DNA from: Rodentibacter heidelbergensis
GTDB lineage: Bacteria > Pseudomonadota > Gammaproteobacteria > Enterobacterales > Pasteurellaceae
Assembly (NCBI RefSeq): GCF_002000125.1
Contig: NZ_MLHH01000012.1
Span: 1 to 64,000, forward strand
DNA length: 64,000 nt
Direction: 5' to 3'
Shown: positions 1 to 9,123 of the stretch, in pieces
Layout: every line of letters starts with the position of its first letter
How positions within the stretch are numbered: the first letter of the stretch is position 1
Notes under the pieces: generated by a model
Told to the model about the DNA's origin: nothing
Database searches by the model: none
The model's input: the letters and a program-made list of their open reading frames with translations, nothing else
Made by a program: the position numbers and the translations under genes

Positions 1-230
1 GGGAAATTGCTTGGATAATGGTGCGATAGAGAGCTTTTTTGCTCGATTAAAAACGGAATGTTATTACGGCAAGCAATTTGAAACGTTTGAGCAACTTGAA
101 AAAGCCATCCATGAATATATTCATTACTATAATCATGAACGGATTCAAGTTAAATTAAAAGGACTAAGCCCTGTGGAATACAGAACTCAGTCCTTGAATT
201 AAATGAGTCTAACTTTTTGGGGTCAGATCA
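1..230 (+). mobile_element. 3' end of an IS3-family insertion sequence (transposase C-terminus plus right terminal repeat)
   Basis: The reading frame is open from base 2 and ends at the TAA at 200-202. It encodes the last part of an IS3/IS150-type DDE transposase: [14 protein letters not shown] carries the final catalytic glutamate, followed by the YYNHERIQ segment typical of the integrase-core C-terminus. Just after the stop, 204-230 reads as a right-end inverted repeat containing AACTTTTTGGGGTCAG, a pattern seen at ends of this family. The rest of the element lies outside the window, so intactness and target duplication cannot be judged. It sits about 33 bp from the 3' end of valS. Confidence 0.85.
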
Positions 231-263
231 AAATTCCTGCTTTTCTCATTTTTAATGAGCGGA

Positions 264-3128
264 TTATAAAGCTTCTATGGCTTTATACTGCTCACGGATT
301 TTTTCTAATCCCGATTGGTATTCAGCCATTTTCTCACGTTCTTTGGCGATTACTGCTTCCGGTGCTTTGGCAACAAAGGCTTCGTTGCTAAGTTTACCTT
401 CGATACGTTTGACTTCCTGTTGATATTTTTCCATCTCTTTGGTCAAACGGGCAAGCTCGGTTTCTTTGTTGATAAAACCCGCCATTGGCACAAGAAGTTC
501 CGTATTGCCTACCAATTTAGCCACGGCAAGCGGGGCATTTTCCCCTTCCGTTAACACGCGTGCCTCACCCAATTTTGCCATTGCACATAAAAGTGCGGTC
601 TGTTTTTCAAGAATTTTTTGTTCTGTCGCATCAATGTTACGGAACAATAAATCTAATCCTTTACTTGGGGCGATATTACATTCTGCCCGAATGTTACGCA
701 CAGCCACAATCACTTCTTTTAACCAATTAATTTCACGCTCGGCTTCATCATCAAAGGCAGTTTCATCCACCGTTGGGAACGGTTGCAACATAATGCTATC
801 CGCTTCAATGCCGACAAAGCCTTTTACTTTTTGCCAAATTTCTTCCGTGATAAACGGAATTAACGGGTGTGCTAAACGCAATAATTGTTCTAACACACGC
901 ACAAGAGTTTGGCTTGCCGCACGAATTTGCGCCGGTGTACCCATTGCAAATACTGGTTTGGTTAACTCCAAATACCAGTCGCAGAATTGGTTCCAGGTAA
1001 ATTCGTAAATCGCATTAGCTGCTAAGTCAAAACGATATTGGCTTAATGCTTCACGGAAATCCCCCACAGTGCGGTTAAAACAAGATTCAATCCAACGATC
1101 TGCCACGGAAAATTCAATTTCCCCTTCGCTTAAATCCAATTTTTCATTGGTTAACACAAAACGGCTGGCATTCCACAGTTTATTACAGAAATTGCGATAC
1201 CCTTCAAGGCGTTTCATATCCCAGTTAATATCACGCCCATTGCTGGCAAGGGCTGCCAAGGTAAAACGTAACGCATCCGTACCATGTGCGCTAATGCCTT
1301 CGGCAAACTCTTTACGGGTTGCTTTGGCAATTTTTTCCGCAAGTTGTGGTTGCATCATATTACCGGTGCGTTTTTCCAGTAAATCTTCAAGGCTGATACC
1401 GTCAATCATATCAATCGGGTCAAGCACATTGCCTTTCGATTTGGACATTTTCTGTCCTTGCTCATCACGGATCAAGCCCGTAACGTAAACCGTTTTAAAC
1501 GGTACTTGCGGTTTACCATTTTCATCTTTGATGAAGTGCATGGTGAACATAATCATCCGAGCCACCCAGAAGAAAATGATGTCAAATCCGGTGATTAATA
1601 CATCTGTCGGGTGGAACATTTTGAGTTCTTTGGTTTGTTCCGGCCAACCCAGTGTAGAGAACGTCCACAAGCCGGATGAGAACCAAGTGTCTAACACATC
1701 TTCATCTTGTTTTAAGGCTAAATCCGCAGGCAAATTGTATTTTGTGCGAACCTCTTGCTCGTTGCGTGCAACGTAGATATTGCCCTCAGCATCATACCAT
1801 GCCGGAATACGGTGTCCCCACCAAAGTTGGCGTGAAATACACCAATCTTGAATGTCCCGCATCCAAGAGAAATACAGGTTTTCATACTGTTTCGGTACAA
1901 ATTGGATTTCACCGTCTTCTACCGCTTTCGTTGCCACTTCAGCGAGCGGTTTAACGCTCACATACCATTGATCTGTAAGCATTGGCTCAATCGGCACACC
2001 GCCACGGTCGCCATAAGGCACTTTGAGATCGTGCGGTTTAATCTCTTCCAACAGCCCCATTGCCTCAAAATCCGCAACGATTTTCTTACGGGCTACAAAA
2101 CGCTCTAAGCCACGGTAATCTTCAGGAATAAGTGCGGTGTAATTTTCCAAAGGTTTATTGTTGTAGCCGATGACTTCCGCTTCGTCACGAATATCCGCAT
2201 TGAGCGTCAACACATTCACCAACGGTAAATTATGGCGTTTCCCCACTTCATAGTCGTTAAAATCGTGAGCAGGGGTGATTTTTACCACACCGGTACCAAA
2301 TTCACGATCCACATACTCATCCGCCACAATCGGAATTTCACGATTAGCGAGTGGGAGCATCACGGTTTTACCAATTAATGATTGGTAACGTTCATCTTCC
2401 GGATGAACTGCCACCGCCGTATCACCCAACATGGTTTCAGGACGGGTGGTCGCCACCACCAAATAATCTTTGCCATCTGCTGTTTTTACGCCATTGGCGA
2501 GTGGATAACGGAAATGCCAAAGCGATCCTTTGCTTTCTTTGTTTTCCACTTCCAGATCAGAAATCGCTGTATGCAATTTAGGATCCCAATTCACCAAGCG
2601 TTTACCACGATAAATCAAGCCTTCTTCGTGCAGACGAACGAACACTTCTTTTACTGCATTGGATAGCCCCTCGTCCATGGTGAAACGTTCACGTTCCCAG
2701 TCGATTGAGTTCCCCAAACGGCGCATTTGTTGGCTAATTGTGCCACCTGAATAAGCTTTCCAATCCCAAATTTTGTTGATAAAGGCTTCACGCCCATAAT
2801 CGTGACGGTTTTTGCCCTCTTCCGCCGCAATTTTACGTTCCACCACCATTTGGGTGGCGATGCCTGCGTGATCGGTGCCCGCTTGCCATAGGGTGTTATG
2901 CCCTTCCATACGATGAAAACGAATCAGCGTATCCATCAGGGTTTGCTGGAACGCATGCCCCATATGCAAACTCCCCGTCACATTCGGTGGCGGAATGGCA
3001 ATACAATAACTCGGTACATTCGGATTTTCACTCGGTTTAAAATACCCTTTCTCTTCCCAGTGTTGATAAAGGGCTTGTTCTACCGCAGACGGATTAAAAC
3101 GGTCTGCCATTTGGAGGTTTTGTGTCAT
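264..3128 (-). CDS. valS: Valine--tRNA ligase
   Basis: Class I aminoacyl-tRNA synthetase that charges tRNA-Val in the cytoplasm and edits mischarged threonine. At 954 residues it matches the usual length (E. coli about 951). The HIGH-type motif is HMGH at residues 55-58 within [15 protein letters not shown], and the KMSKS loop appears as KMSKSKGNV in the second half. The C-terminal 70 residues are charged and helical, matching the coiled-coil tRNA-binding arm. The start at 3128 has a GAGA ribosome site; the internal Met7 does not. It lies at the end of the holC-side cluster, in the usual holC-valS neighbourhood. Confidence 0.98.
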   Translation of the reverse strand: MTQNLQMADRFNPSAVEQALYQHWEEKGYFKPSENPNVPSYCIAIPPPNVTGSLHMGHAFQQTLMDTLIRFHRMEGHNTLWQAGTDHAGIATQMVVERKIAAEEGKNRHDYGREAFINKIWDWKAYSGGTISQQMRRLGNSIDWERERFTMDEGLSNAVKEVFVRLHEEGLIYRGKRLVNWDPKLHTAISDLEVENKESKGSLWHFRYPLANGVKTADGKDYLVVATTRPETMLGDTAVAVHPEDERYQSLIGKTVMLPLANREIPIVADEYVDREFGTGVVKITPAHDFNDYEVGKRHNLPLVNVLTLNADIRDEAEVIGYNNKPLENYTALIPEDYRGLERFVARKKIVADFEAMGLLEEIKPHDLKVPYGDRGGVPIEPMLTDQWYVSVKPLAEVATKAVEDGEIQFVPKQYENLYFSWMRDIQDWCISRQLWWGHRIPAWYDAEGNIYVARNEQEVRTKYNLPADLALKQDEDVLDTWFSSGLWTFSTLGWPEQTKELKMFHPTDVLITGFDIIFFWVARMIMFTMHFIKDENGKPQVPFKTVYVTGLIRDEQGQKMSKSKGNVLDPIDMIDGISLEDLLEKRTGNMMQPQLAEKIAKATRKEFAEGISAHGTDALRFTLAALASNGRDINWDMKRLEGYRNFCNKLWNASRFVLTNEKLDLSEGEIEFSVADRWIESCFNRTVGDFREALSQYRFDLAANAIYEFTWNQFCDWYLELTKPVFAMGTPAQIRAASQTLVRVLEQLLRLAHPLIPFITEEIWQKVKGFVGIEADSIMLQPFPTVDETAFDDEAEREINWLKEVIVAVRNIRAECNIAPSKGLDLLFRNIDATEQKILEKQTALLCAMAKLGEARVLTEGENAPLAVAKLVGNTELLVPMAGFINKETELARLTKEMEKYQQEVKRIEGKLSNEAFVAKAPEAVIAKEREKMAEYQSGLEKIREQYKAIEAL

Positions 3129-3219
3129 TGTTAATCTCTTTTTGTATAACGTGGACTTTCTTAGTCCACTATAATTACTTAATGATGAAGCTAGTTTTTC
3201 TCTACTCCATATAGGAATA

Positions 3220-3480
3220 TCATTTAGATTTATAAAAGAAAAACACTCCTGTTAAAAGAATTAATAAGGCAAAAATTAAGGGACCAAACAATACTGCCTG
3301 TTCGCCACCTAACTGAAACAGAAATTTAGCTGTAAAAGTTAAAGAATCAAAATTCATTTCTCCGTCAGTATTTTGAACCTTGCTATAATCAAATATTCCT
3401 AGGAAAGCTATTAGAGGAAAGGCTAAAAAACAAATCTTAGCTTGTTTAGCATATTTTTCTTTTTTATCTTGATTTTTCAT
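3220..3480 (-). CDS. Small predicted inner-membrane protein, unknown function
   Basis: An 86-residue protein with a basic N-terminus ([15 protein letters not shown]) and two hydrophobic segments, about residues 18-32 and 60-82, ending in KSK. I do not recognise a family. The upstream in-frame ATG at 3495 would overlap yqfB, but the ATG at 3480 has a GGGGAT ribosome site 7 bases before it and leaves an 11-base gap, so I prefer 3480. It probably shares a transcript with yqfB. Membrane location is inferred from hydrophobicity alone. Confidence 0.65.
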   Translation of the reverse strand: MKNQDKKEKYAKQAKICFLAFPLIAFLGIFDYSKVQNTDGEMNFDSLTFTAKFLFQLGGEQAVLFGPLIFALLILLTGVFFFYKSK

Positions 3481-3491
3481 AAGATCCCCAG

Positions 3492-3803
3492 TCAATTTTT
3501 AGTAAATGCAATTAAATAGAACAACTCTTCATTCGGATAAATCTCTCTAATCACTTTTTTCAACTCAGCCAACGTCATATTTTCTTGCTCAGCATGTTGT
3601 TCCGTTAATTCATCTAAGGTAATAGGCGAAACACTTAATACTTCAATCGTGCAGAAATATTGATTATCCTCGAAGCGCCCAACACGCAAAACATCACCCG
3701 CTTTAAAATGACTTTCGGATTTATCCCGAATGGTGATGGTTTTCAGCCCTGCGAGAATATCGGCTTCAAAGCGTTGGTAGAAAGTAATATCGTTTGGTGG
3801 CAT
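3492..3803 (-). CDS. yqfB: ASCH-domain protein, YqfB-type N4-acetylcytidine amidohydrolase
   Basis: A 103-residue single ASCH-domain protein. The family member E. coli YqfB hydrolyses N4-acetylcytidine to cytidine and acetate. Typical features are the N-terminal [20 protein letters not shown] segment, with the lysine and threonine of the proposed catalytic set, then [12 protein letters not shown] and a C-terminal EELFYLIAF strand. The start has an AAGGAA ribosome site. It is followed at once by the small membrane protein and is probably cotranscribed with it. Function is by family only. Confidence 0.85.
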   Translation of the reverse strand: MPPNDITFYQRFEADILAGLKTITIRDKSESHFKAGDVLRVGRFEDNQYFCTIEVLSVSPITLDELTEQHAEQENMTLAELKKVIREIYPNEELFYLIAFTKN

Positions 3804-3889
3804 TTTGTTCCTTAAAAGAGCGGTTAAATTTTAGGGATTTTTTGTAACCCGTGAGTTAACCAATTTTTCTAAAACATTAGAAAACAGCT

Positions 3890-4057
3890 TTATTTCGCAT
3901 AACCTACAATTTTTTCTTTTCCATCAGGATAATGTTCAACAATAGTCCCATTCCGCTTTTGAAAGGTCACGACTTCGTGTTTCATTTTCTCTTTCATCCA
4001 TACTGAGAAAAGAAGTTTAAGCTGTCTCTGTTGCGCTAAAATTTCTTCTTTAGTCAT
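3890..4057 (-). CDS. Short conserved-looking ORF, 55 residues
   Basis: A 55-codon minus-strand frame, MTKEEILAQQRQLKLLFSV... ending in DGKEKIVGYAK, with an AAGGAA ribosome site 8 bases before the ATG. It begins 11 bases after the stop of the upstream lipoprotein gene. The first 30 residues look helical and charged; the rest (VTFQKRNGTIVEHYPDGKE) looks like a small beta hairpin. No family recognised. The tight spacing and good ribosome site argue for a real gene rather than chance. Confidence 0.6.
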   Translation of the reverse strand: MTKEEILAQQRQLKLLFSVWMKEKMKHEVVTFQKRNGTIVEHYPDGKEKIVGYAK

Positions 4058-4068
4058 CTGACTATTCC

Positions 4069-4581
4069 TTATTGATTAACCCGAATCTCCCCTTTCACAC
4101 GTTTAATTTCGGATAATAAACGGCGTTCTTCTTGGCGGCAAAAACTATTCTCACCTAATTTAGCCGCCTCTGCAGTGCAACGGATCTGTTGATATTGGGA
4201 TTCAAGCACTTTCAATAAGGCTTTTTGTTCTTTTAAGTAGCGATTTGTGGCCGTTTTACGCACTTTTTCTGAATGACGTACCACTTTTTTTTCTGCCATG
4301 TCATCTTTCTTACCATCAGAATCAGCGGTGGTTCCCATTTCTTCAACAGTTTTTCCCACAGCTTCAACCTTATCAGTCTTTTCCACCGCTTCACCTTTCG
4401 CTGCTGGGGATGGGATTTCCTCTTTAACAGCTTCTGACGTTACCGATACCGCTTCTGTTTTATTTTCAGAAAGTGCGGTCATTTTTTCAGGTGTTTTTGC
4501 CTCTTGGTTATCACAAGCCGCTAAAGTTAAAACACTGCTACCTATTAAAAGAGAGAAAGCAAATTTCATTGTCAATTTCAT
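4069..4581 (-). CDS. Predicted lipoprotein with C-terminal helical region
   Basis: A 170-residue protein with a lipoprotein signal peptide (MKLTMKFAFSLLIGSSVLTLAAC; lipobox LAAC), a low-complexity stretch rich in Glu, Lys, Thr and Ala, and a charged helical C-terminus (residues about 105-170) with two cysteines. A linker, unknown function. An ATG five codons upstream (4596) exists, but its own GGAG forms the ribosome site for the ATG at 4581, so 4581 is the better start. An uptake signal near 4470 encodes part of the linker (MTALSEN), suggesting that region is structurally tolerant. It lies between holC and the 55-residue ORF. Confidence 0.75.
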   Translation of the reverse strand: MKLTMKFAFSLLIGSSVLTLAACDNQEAKTPEKMTALSENKTEAVSVTSEAVKEEIPSPAAKGEAVEKTDKVEAVGKTVEEMGTTADSDGKKDDMAEKKVVRHSEKVRKTATNRYLKEQKALLKVLESQYQQIRCTAEAAKLGENSFCRQEERRLLSEIKRVKGEIRVNQ

Positions 4582-4611
4582 ATTAGTTAGCTCCATAAGG
4601 TTTATCTTAAA

Positions 4612-5043
4612 TTAGGTATTTTCCGTGGAAAGTTGCCAGCCTTGCATACGAAGTTGTTTATAACGTTCTCGTGCTTGCGCTTTAGGCGTTTCTTCCACCG
4701 GTACAAAATCAATCAGCTGAGTAAAACTATGGCTAAATTCCGGTACGGTTTGTTGCAAGTTAATCAGCAAATCCCGTTGTTGGGCATTGCGTTTTCCTTT
4801 CCATGAAATTTCAATCGGAGTGGGATATTGGGTCGCTTCACCAGATAAATTATGGGGTACAAATTCATCGGGTTCCCGTTGCCAAAGTGCTTCATCAATA
4901 TCGAGGGCTTGCTGCTCTGTTTCACAAGCAATCAGCACTCGCTTACCCAAGCGCCAAGCGGAAGCCGCCAAGTTACACGCAAGCTGTTCAACACTCAGCG
5001 GGGTTTGTTCCGTTAAAATGTAAAACTGCGCATTTTTTACCAT
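4612..5043 (-). CDS. holC: DNA polymerase III subunit chi
   Basis: The chi subunit of the DNA polymerase III clamp-loader complex, which binds psi and single-strand-binding protein. The 143 residues show the characteristic pattern FYIL, the QLAC segment, GKRVLIACETEQQALDIDEALW, FVPHNLSGE and the C-terminal ARERYKQLRMQGW. I use the GTA-adjacent ATG at 5043 because a GAG ribosome site lies 7 bases upstream; the ATG at 5049 would overlap that site. Its location upstream of valS is conserved in many gammaproteobacteria. Confidence 0.93.
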   Translation of the reverse strand: MVKNAQFYILTEQTPLSVEQLACNLAASAWRLGKRVLIACETEQQALDIDEALWQREPDEFVPHNLSGEATQYPTPIEISWKGKRNAQQRDLLINLQQTVPEFSHSFTQLIDFVPVEETPKAQARERYKQLRMQGWQLSTENT

Positions 5044-5166
5044 TTTCATCTCAATTTTACCAAGCTGTAAACTGGCGAATTTTACCGAAAAATCAGGGAA
5101 AAATAAATGGTTAAATCATGCTTTGAGCCAATAGAAAAAACGCTCATTAAACCGACCGCACTTTTT

Positions 5167-5182
5167 TATGATCTAAATCACA
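5167..5182 (+). promoter_or_regulatory. CRP-like (possibly FNR-like) site upstream of fumC
   Basis: TATGA-TCTAAA-TCACA matches the CRP pattern TGTGA-N6-TCACA at 9 of 10 positions. The core TGATCTAAATCA also resembles an FNR box. It lies about 100 bases before the fumC start, and either regulator would make sense for a fumarase. The assignment is by pattern only. Confidence 0.45.
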
Positions 5183-5281
5183 AAACTGATTTTTCGCTTT
5201 TTTGTTACATTCCATTCATACCTCTGAAGTGTTAAAATCAGGTCGTTTTTTCGTTTCATCTTATTGAATAGGAGTATCATA

Positions 5282-6676
5282 ATGGCATTTCGCATTGAAA
5301 AAGACACCATGGGTGAAGTTCAAGTTCCTGCCGATAAATATTGGGCTGCACAAACTGAACGCTCACGCAATAATTTTAAAATTGGGCCTGAAGCCTCCAT
5401 GCCGGCTGAAATTATTGAAGCCTTTGGTTATTTGAAAAAAGCCGCTGCCTTTGCCAACCATGATTTAGGTGTGTTGGCCGCTGAAAAACGTGATTTAATC
5501 GCCCAAGCCTGCGATGAAATTTTAGCGAATAAATTAGATGATCAGTTCCCGCTTGTGATTTGGCAAACCGGCTCCGGCACGCAATCTAATATGAATGTGA
5601 ATGAAGTGGTGGCAAATCGTGCTCATGTGTTAAATGGCGGAAAATTAGGTGAAAAATCCATTATTCACCCAAACGATGATGTTAATAAATCCCAGTCTTC
5701 TAATGATACTTTCCCAACGGCAATGCACATTGCTGCCTATAAAAAAGTGGTGGAACACACTATTCCTTGTGTTGAACGCTTACAAAAAACCTTTGCCGCA
5801 AAATCTGAAGCGTTCAAAGATGTGGTGAAAATTGGTCGTACCCATTTAATGGATGCAACCCCCCTCACCTTAGGTCAAGAATTTTCAGCCTATGCCACAC
5901 AATTGGATTTCGGCTTGCGTGCATTAAAAAATACCCTTCCTCATTTGAGCCAATTAGCCCTTGGCGGTACAGCAGTCGGAACAGGATTAAACACACCAAA
6001 AGGCTATGATGTGAAGGTAGCCGATTACATTGCCAAATTTACCGGACTTCCATTTGTTACCGCTGATAATAAATTTGAAGCATTAGCGGCGCATGATGCC
6101 ATTGTGGAAACTCACGGTGCATTACGCCAACTTGCAATGAGTTTGTTCAAAATCGCAAACGACATTCGCTTATTAGCCTCCGGCCCTCGTTCCGGTATCG
6201 GTGAAATTTTAATTCCTGAAAATGAACCGGGTTCTTCCATTATGCCGGGTAAAGTGAACCCAACTCAATGTGAAGCCATGACAATGGTTTGTGCACAAGT
6301 GTTCGGTAACGATACCACCATTGCCTTTGTCGGCTCACAAGGTCATTTTCAATTAAATGTATTTAATCCGGTGATGATTGCCAATTTCCTCCAATCGGCA
6401 CAATTATTAGGTGATGCTTGTGTTTCCTTTGATGAACATTGTGCGGTAGGCATTGAGCCGAATTACCCACGCATTAAACAACAGCTTGAAAATTCATTAA
6501 TGTTAGTCACCGCACTGAATACGCATATCGGTTATGAAAATGCGGCGAAAATTGCCAAAACCGCCCATAAAAACGGCACAACCTTGCGTGAAGAGGCCAT
6601 TAATCTTGGCTTAGTATCAGCGGAAGATTTTGACAAATGGGTGCGCCCTGAAGATATGGTGGGTAGTTTAAAATAA
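5282..6676 (+). CDS. fumC: Fumarate hydratase class II
   Basis: Oxygen-stable, iron-independent fumarase interconverting fumarate and malate in the TCA cycle and reductive branch. It has 464 residues, as usual for FumC. Visible signatures are [27 protein letters not shown], the [10 protein letters not shown] segment and the superfamily signature [13 protein letters not shown]. The frame extends six codons upstream, but the ATG at 5282 follows an AGGAG ribosome site. The gene is monocistronic, with a CRP-like site upstream and a hairpin terminator downstream. Confidence 0.98.
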   Translation: MAFRIEKDTMGEVQVPADKYWAAQTERSRNNFKIGPEASMPAEIIEAFGYLKKAAAFANHDLGVLAAEKRDLIAQACDEILANKLDDQFPLVIWQTGSGTQSNMNVNEVVANRAHVLNGGKLGEKSIIHPNDDVNKSQSSNDTFPTAMHIAAYKKVVEHTIPCVERLQKTFAAKSEAFKDVVKIGRTHLMDATPLTLGQEFSAYATQLDFGLRALKNTLPHLSQLALGGTAVGTGLNTPKGYDVKVADYIAKFTGLPFVTADNKFEALAAHDAIVETHGALRQLAMSLFKIANDIRLLASGPRSGIGEILIPENEPGSSIMPGKVNPTQCEAMTMVCAQVFGNDTTIAFVGSQGHFQLNVFNPVMIANFLQSAQLLGDACVSFDEHCAVGIEPNYPRIKQQLENSLMLVTALNTHIGYENAAKIAKTAHKNGTTLREEAINLGLVSAEDFDKWVRPEDMVGSLK

Positions 6677-6698
6677 ACTTAGCCATAAAATAACGGTC

Positions 6699-6726
6699 AA
6701 AGGCGGGGATACTCTCGCCTTTTTTT
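6699..6726 (+). terminator. Rho-independent terminator after fumC
   Basis: Arms AGGCGGG and CTCGCCT (7 bp with one G-T pair) around a 6-base loop, followed by a run of T. It lies 23 bases after the fumC stop. Confidence 0.85.
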
Positions 6727-6818
6727 ATCGTGAATTAAACGGGCAACGCGCTACATAGAGGATAAACCGTACAGCAAGATAGCTAACACCATATCATTGA
6801 AATTTTAATTCGCTCTAT

Positions 6819-6848
6819 TTGAGATTTTAAAGAGGCTTTTGTTATAAT
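6819..6848 (+). promoter_or_regulatory. Sigma-70 promoter for the exported protein gene
   Basis: TTGAGA (6819-6824) and a perfect TATAAT (6843-6848) are separated by 18 bases. The expected transcription start is about 25 bases before the ATG at 6879. Confidence 0.6.
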
Positions 6849-6878
6849 CTGCGCCTTACTGAACCGTGAAAGAACAAT

Positions 6879-7481
6879 ATGAAAATGAAATCCCTTTTCG
6901 TGACAATTTTAGCTTTTTTTTCAACCGCACTTTCTGCCCATTGGCAACAGGTCGGTCATGCTGAATATACTTGGGGGCCTTTCCATGTATATAGTGTCGG
7001 ACTTTTTTCCGAAAACGGTTCATACCAAGAAAATCAATCTCCATTGATGTTCTCTATCAAATATGAAAAACCTATTGAAGGCAAAAACTTTGCGATCACC
7101 CTCATCAAAGAAATGGAAGCCCAGCAACTCAGTGCCGATGACACCAATGCTTGGTTGAAAAAAATGCAGGAAATTTTTCCTGATTTTTCACCCAATGACA
7201 TTTTAAATTTCGTGGCATTAGAAAATAAAGGCTATTTTATTGCCAACGATACCGTGCTAAATCATGAATTTGATGCCAAATTTACTCAAGCCTTTATTGA
7301 TATTTGGCTTTCTCCAAAAAGCAGCTTTGTGAAATTACAGCCTCAATTATTGGGTAAAGAAAAGGGCGAGCAAAATCCTCAAGAATTTCAATATCAGCCG
7401 GCAAGCGAACCTTTTGATGAAGAAAATACCATGCCGGAGTTACCACCAAACTACGATCCACAAAATAATTTAAACGGATAA
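6879..7481 (+). CDS. Predicted exported protein, possibly chalcone isomerase-like fold
   Basis: A 200-residue protein with a cleavable signal peptide (MKMKSLFVTILAFFSTALSA, cleavage probably before HWQQVG). The mature part begins VGHAEYTWGPFHVYSVGLFSENGSY, includes a YEKPIEGKNFAITLIKEM segment, and ends in an acidic, proline-rich tail. The order of strands (W-G-F-x-V-Y-x-x-G-L-F) and the later ANDTVL segment recall chalcone-isomerase-like periplasmic proteins, but this is a fold guess. It stands alone between two terminators. Function unknown. Confidence 0.7.
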   Translation: MKMKSLFVTILAFFSTALSAHWQQVGHAEYTWGPFHVYSVGLFSENGSYQENQSPLMFSIKYEKPIEGKNFAITLIKEMEAQQLSADDTNAWLKKMQEIFPDFSPNDILNFVALENKGYFIANDTVLNHEFDAKFTQAFIDIWLSPKSSFVKLQPQLLGKEKGEQNPQEFQYQPASEPFDEENTMPELPPNYDPQNNLNG

Positions 7482-7486
7482 AACCA

Positions 7487-7515
7487 AAAGGCGAACAGAT
7501 TGTCTGTTCGCCTTT
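7487..7515. terminator. Bidirectional terminator between the exported protein gene and rimK
   Basis: A perfect 13-bp stem (AAAGGCGAACAGA and its complement) with a 3-base loop, flanked by A and T runs. It lies between two convergent genes and can serve both. Confidence 0.85.
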
Positions 7516-7518
7516 CTC

Positions 7519-8415
7519 TTATGATTGCACCATTTTTTCCAAATAGAGCATGATCTGCAATGCAATATCCACTCCACTGGTTTTCTCGATCATTTCCAAT
7601 CCCGGACTGGCATTAACTTCCAACACCAATAAACCGTCCTTAGAGCGAATAAGATCCACGCCCGAAACCACAAGCCCCAAGGCTTTTGTGGCGCTAACCG
7701 CCAACTGTTTTTCTTCCTCCGTTAAAAGAACAGGTTGTGCACTGCCACCACGATGAAAATTCGCCCTAAACTCCCCTGCTTGCCCGATACGCTGCATACT
7801 GGAGATAACCTTATCCCCCACCACAAAACACCGAATATCTTCGCCTGCGGCTTCTGCCACAAAATCTTGTAGCAATACCGACACATTCGCTTGTTTTAGC
7901 GTTTCCAAAATACTAACGGCACTTTGTGACTTTTCCGCCAACATCACGCCAATCCCCTGAGATCCCTTTAAGGTTTTGATAATTAAAGGACAATCCATCG
8001 CTTCCACCACGGCTTTAGACTCACTTTCGATGCCTGACAATCGGCTATTCGGTACGGCAATGCCATGACTTCGCAAAACTTGTAAACTTTCCCATTTATC
8101 CCGCGCCATTAAAAATGCCTTTTCCTTATTCAAGCAATAGACCCCTTTGGCTTGAAAGTGGCGTAACACCGCACAGCCCATTTTGGTGCTTGCTGTGCCG
8201 AAACGGGGTAATACGGCATCATAATCAGGCAAAAGATAAACCTCTCCTTCCTTTGGTTGATAATAAATCTCAAAGTGCGGTGTATTTTCTGTGAGTTTTA
8301 GAATACAACGATTTGGATCTAAAATATCCATTTCATGCCCACATTGTGTTGCAGCTTCTTTTAAACGTTGACAACTGTATAAACGAGGCTCACGGCAAAG
8401 CATCAATAATTTCAT
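7519..8415 (-). CDS. rimK: RimK-family ATP-grasp glutamate ligase
   Basis: A 298-residue ATP-grasp enzyme of the RimK family, which adds glutamate residues to the C-terminus of ribosomal protein S6 and can make poly-glutamate. Visible elements are the N-terminal [21 protein letters not shown], the ATP-binding loop [41 protein letters not shown], and the metal-binding end [18 protein letters not shown]. It is divergent from the adjacent glutaredoxin gene, a neighbourhood also seen in enterobacteria. Confidence 0.92.
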   Translation of the reverse strand: MKLLMLCREPRLYSCQRLKEAATQCGHEMDILDPNRCILKLTENTPHFEIYYQPKEGEVYLLPDYDAVLPRFGTASTKMGCAVLRHFQAKGVYCLNKEKAFLMARDKWESLQVLRSHGIAVPNSRLSGIESESKAVVEAMDCPLIIKTLKGSQGIGVMLAEKSQSAVSILETLKQANVSVLLQDFVAEAAGEDIRCFVVGDKVISSMQRIGQAGEFRANFHRGGSAQPVLLTEEEKQLAVSATKALGLVVSGVDLIRSKDGLLVLEVNASPGLEMIEKTSGVDIALQIMLYLEKMVQS

Positions 8416-8531
8416 CGAAAATTTCCAATCAAAAACGGCAATGCATTATACCAATCATAGCAATCCTGAAAAACGGTTTATGGTCTATCAAAAAAAGAGT
8501 AGAATGGCGAAAATTTAACATAGAGGAGAAA

Positions 8532-8798
8532 ATGATGTTTGTTGAGATTTTTGGCCGCTCCGGTTGCCCTTTTTGTATCCGTGCAAAAAACCTTGCTGAA
8601 AAATTAAAAGATGAATTGGCTGATTTTGATTATCGCTATGTGGATATCAATGAAGAAGGTATGACCAAAGACGATTTATCCAAACTAGTCGGAAAAGAGG
8701 TGAAAACCGTCCCACAAATTTTCATTGATAAAAAACCGATTGGCGGTTGCACAGATTTTGAAGCCTTAATGAAAGCACAATTCGGTATCACTTCTTAA
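8532..8798 (+). CDS. grxA: Glutaredoxin (GrxA type)
   Basis: An 88-residue dithiol glutaredoxin using glutathione to reduce protein disulfides such as ribonucleotide reductase. The redox motif is CPFC (residues about 12-15) in GRSGCPFCIRAKN, with the cis-proline TVPQIF and the C-terminal GGCTDFEAL segment. The frame is open far upstream, but ATGATG at 8532-8537 follows a strong GAGGAG ribosome site, fixing the start. It is divergent from rimK. Confidence 0.95.
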   Translation: MMFVEIFGRSGCPFCIRAKNLAEKLKDELADFDYRYVDINEEGMTKDDLSKLVGKEVKTVPQIFIDKKPIGGCTDFEALMKAQFGITS

Positions 8799-8859
8799 TT
8801 CCCAACCTAATTTAAACTGCCGTAAAGTGCGGTCAATTTTTGAAAAGTTTACAAAATTT

Positions 8860-8898
8860 AAAGGCTAAGCCCTGTACTCACAGTACTTGGCCTTTTTA
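8860..8898 (+). terminator. Terminator after grxA
   Basis: An imperfect hairpin with AAAGGC and GCCTTTTT outer arms and an inner TACT/AGTA pairing, ending in a T run. An uptake signal lies just upstream at about 8824. The rest of the 325-base grxA-icd gap holds the icd promoter region. Confidence 0.65.
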
Positions 8899-9031
8899 TT
8901 TTCACTTGAAGACGCAACATCACAACCGTTCTCTTTCGTTTAAAAACGCATTTCCATGAAATCGACCTTTCATCTTCGAAATCCTATTCAACCCTAAATT
9001 GTTTTTTCCTTATTATATTTTTGTAAAGATA

Positions 9032-9061
9032 TTGTTATTTGTTGTGTATAAAGATTATACT
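9032..9061 (+). promoter_or_regulatory. Candidate promoter of the icd-acnB-gltA cluster
   Basis: TTGTTA (9032-9037) and TATACT (9056-9061) are separated by 18 bases. The overlapping GTTATTTGTTGT stretch resembles an ArcA-type repeated half-site, which would fit a TCA operon, but the match is loose. Confidence 0.45.
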
Positions 9062-9069
9062 AGCTCCCA

Positions 9070-9091
9070 GTTGAGGAAAATTTTTCTCAAC
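9070..9091 (+). promoter_or_regulatory. 22-base inverted repeat in the icd leader
   Basis: Arms GTTGAG and CTCAAC enclose a near-self-complementary A/T core, giving an 11-bp stem with one mismatch. It falls at the predicted start of the transcript and about 30 bases before the icd ATG, so it could be an operator or a 5' stem that affects mRNA stability. Confidence 0.4.
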
Positions 9092-9123
9092 CCATCCCTA
9101 ACTCAAATCTGTGAGGTGAAACT

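Noticed and set aside
232-263. Terminator of valS before the IS3 end
   Set aside because: CTCATT/AATGAG can pair, but no T run follows on the minus strand.
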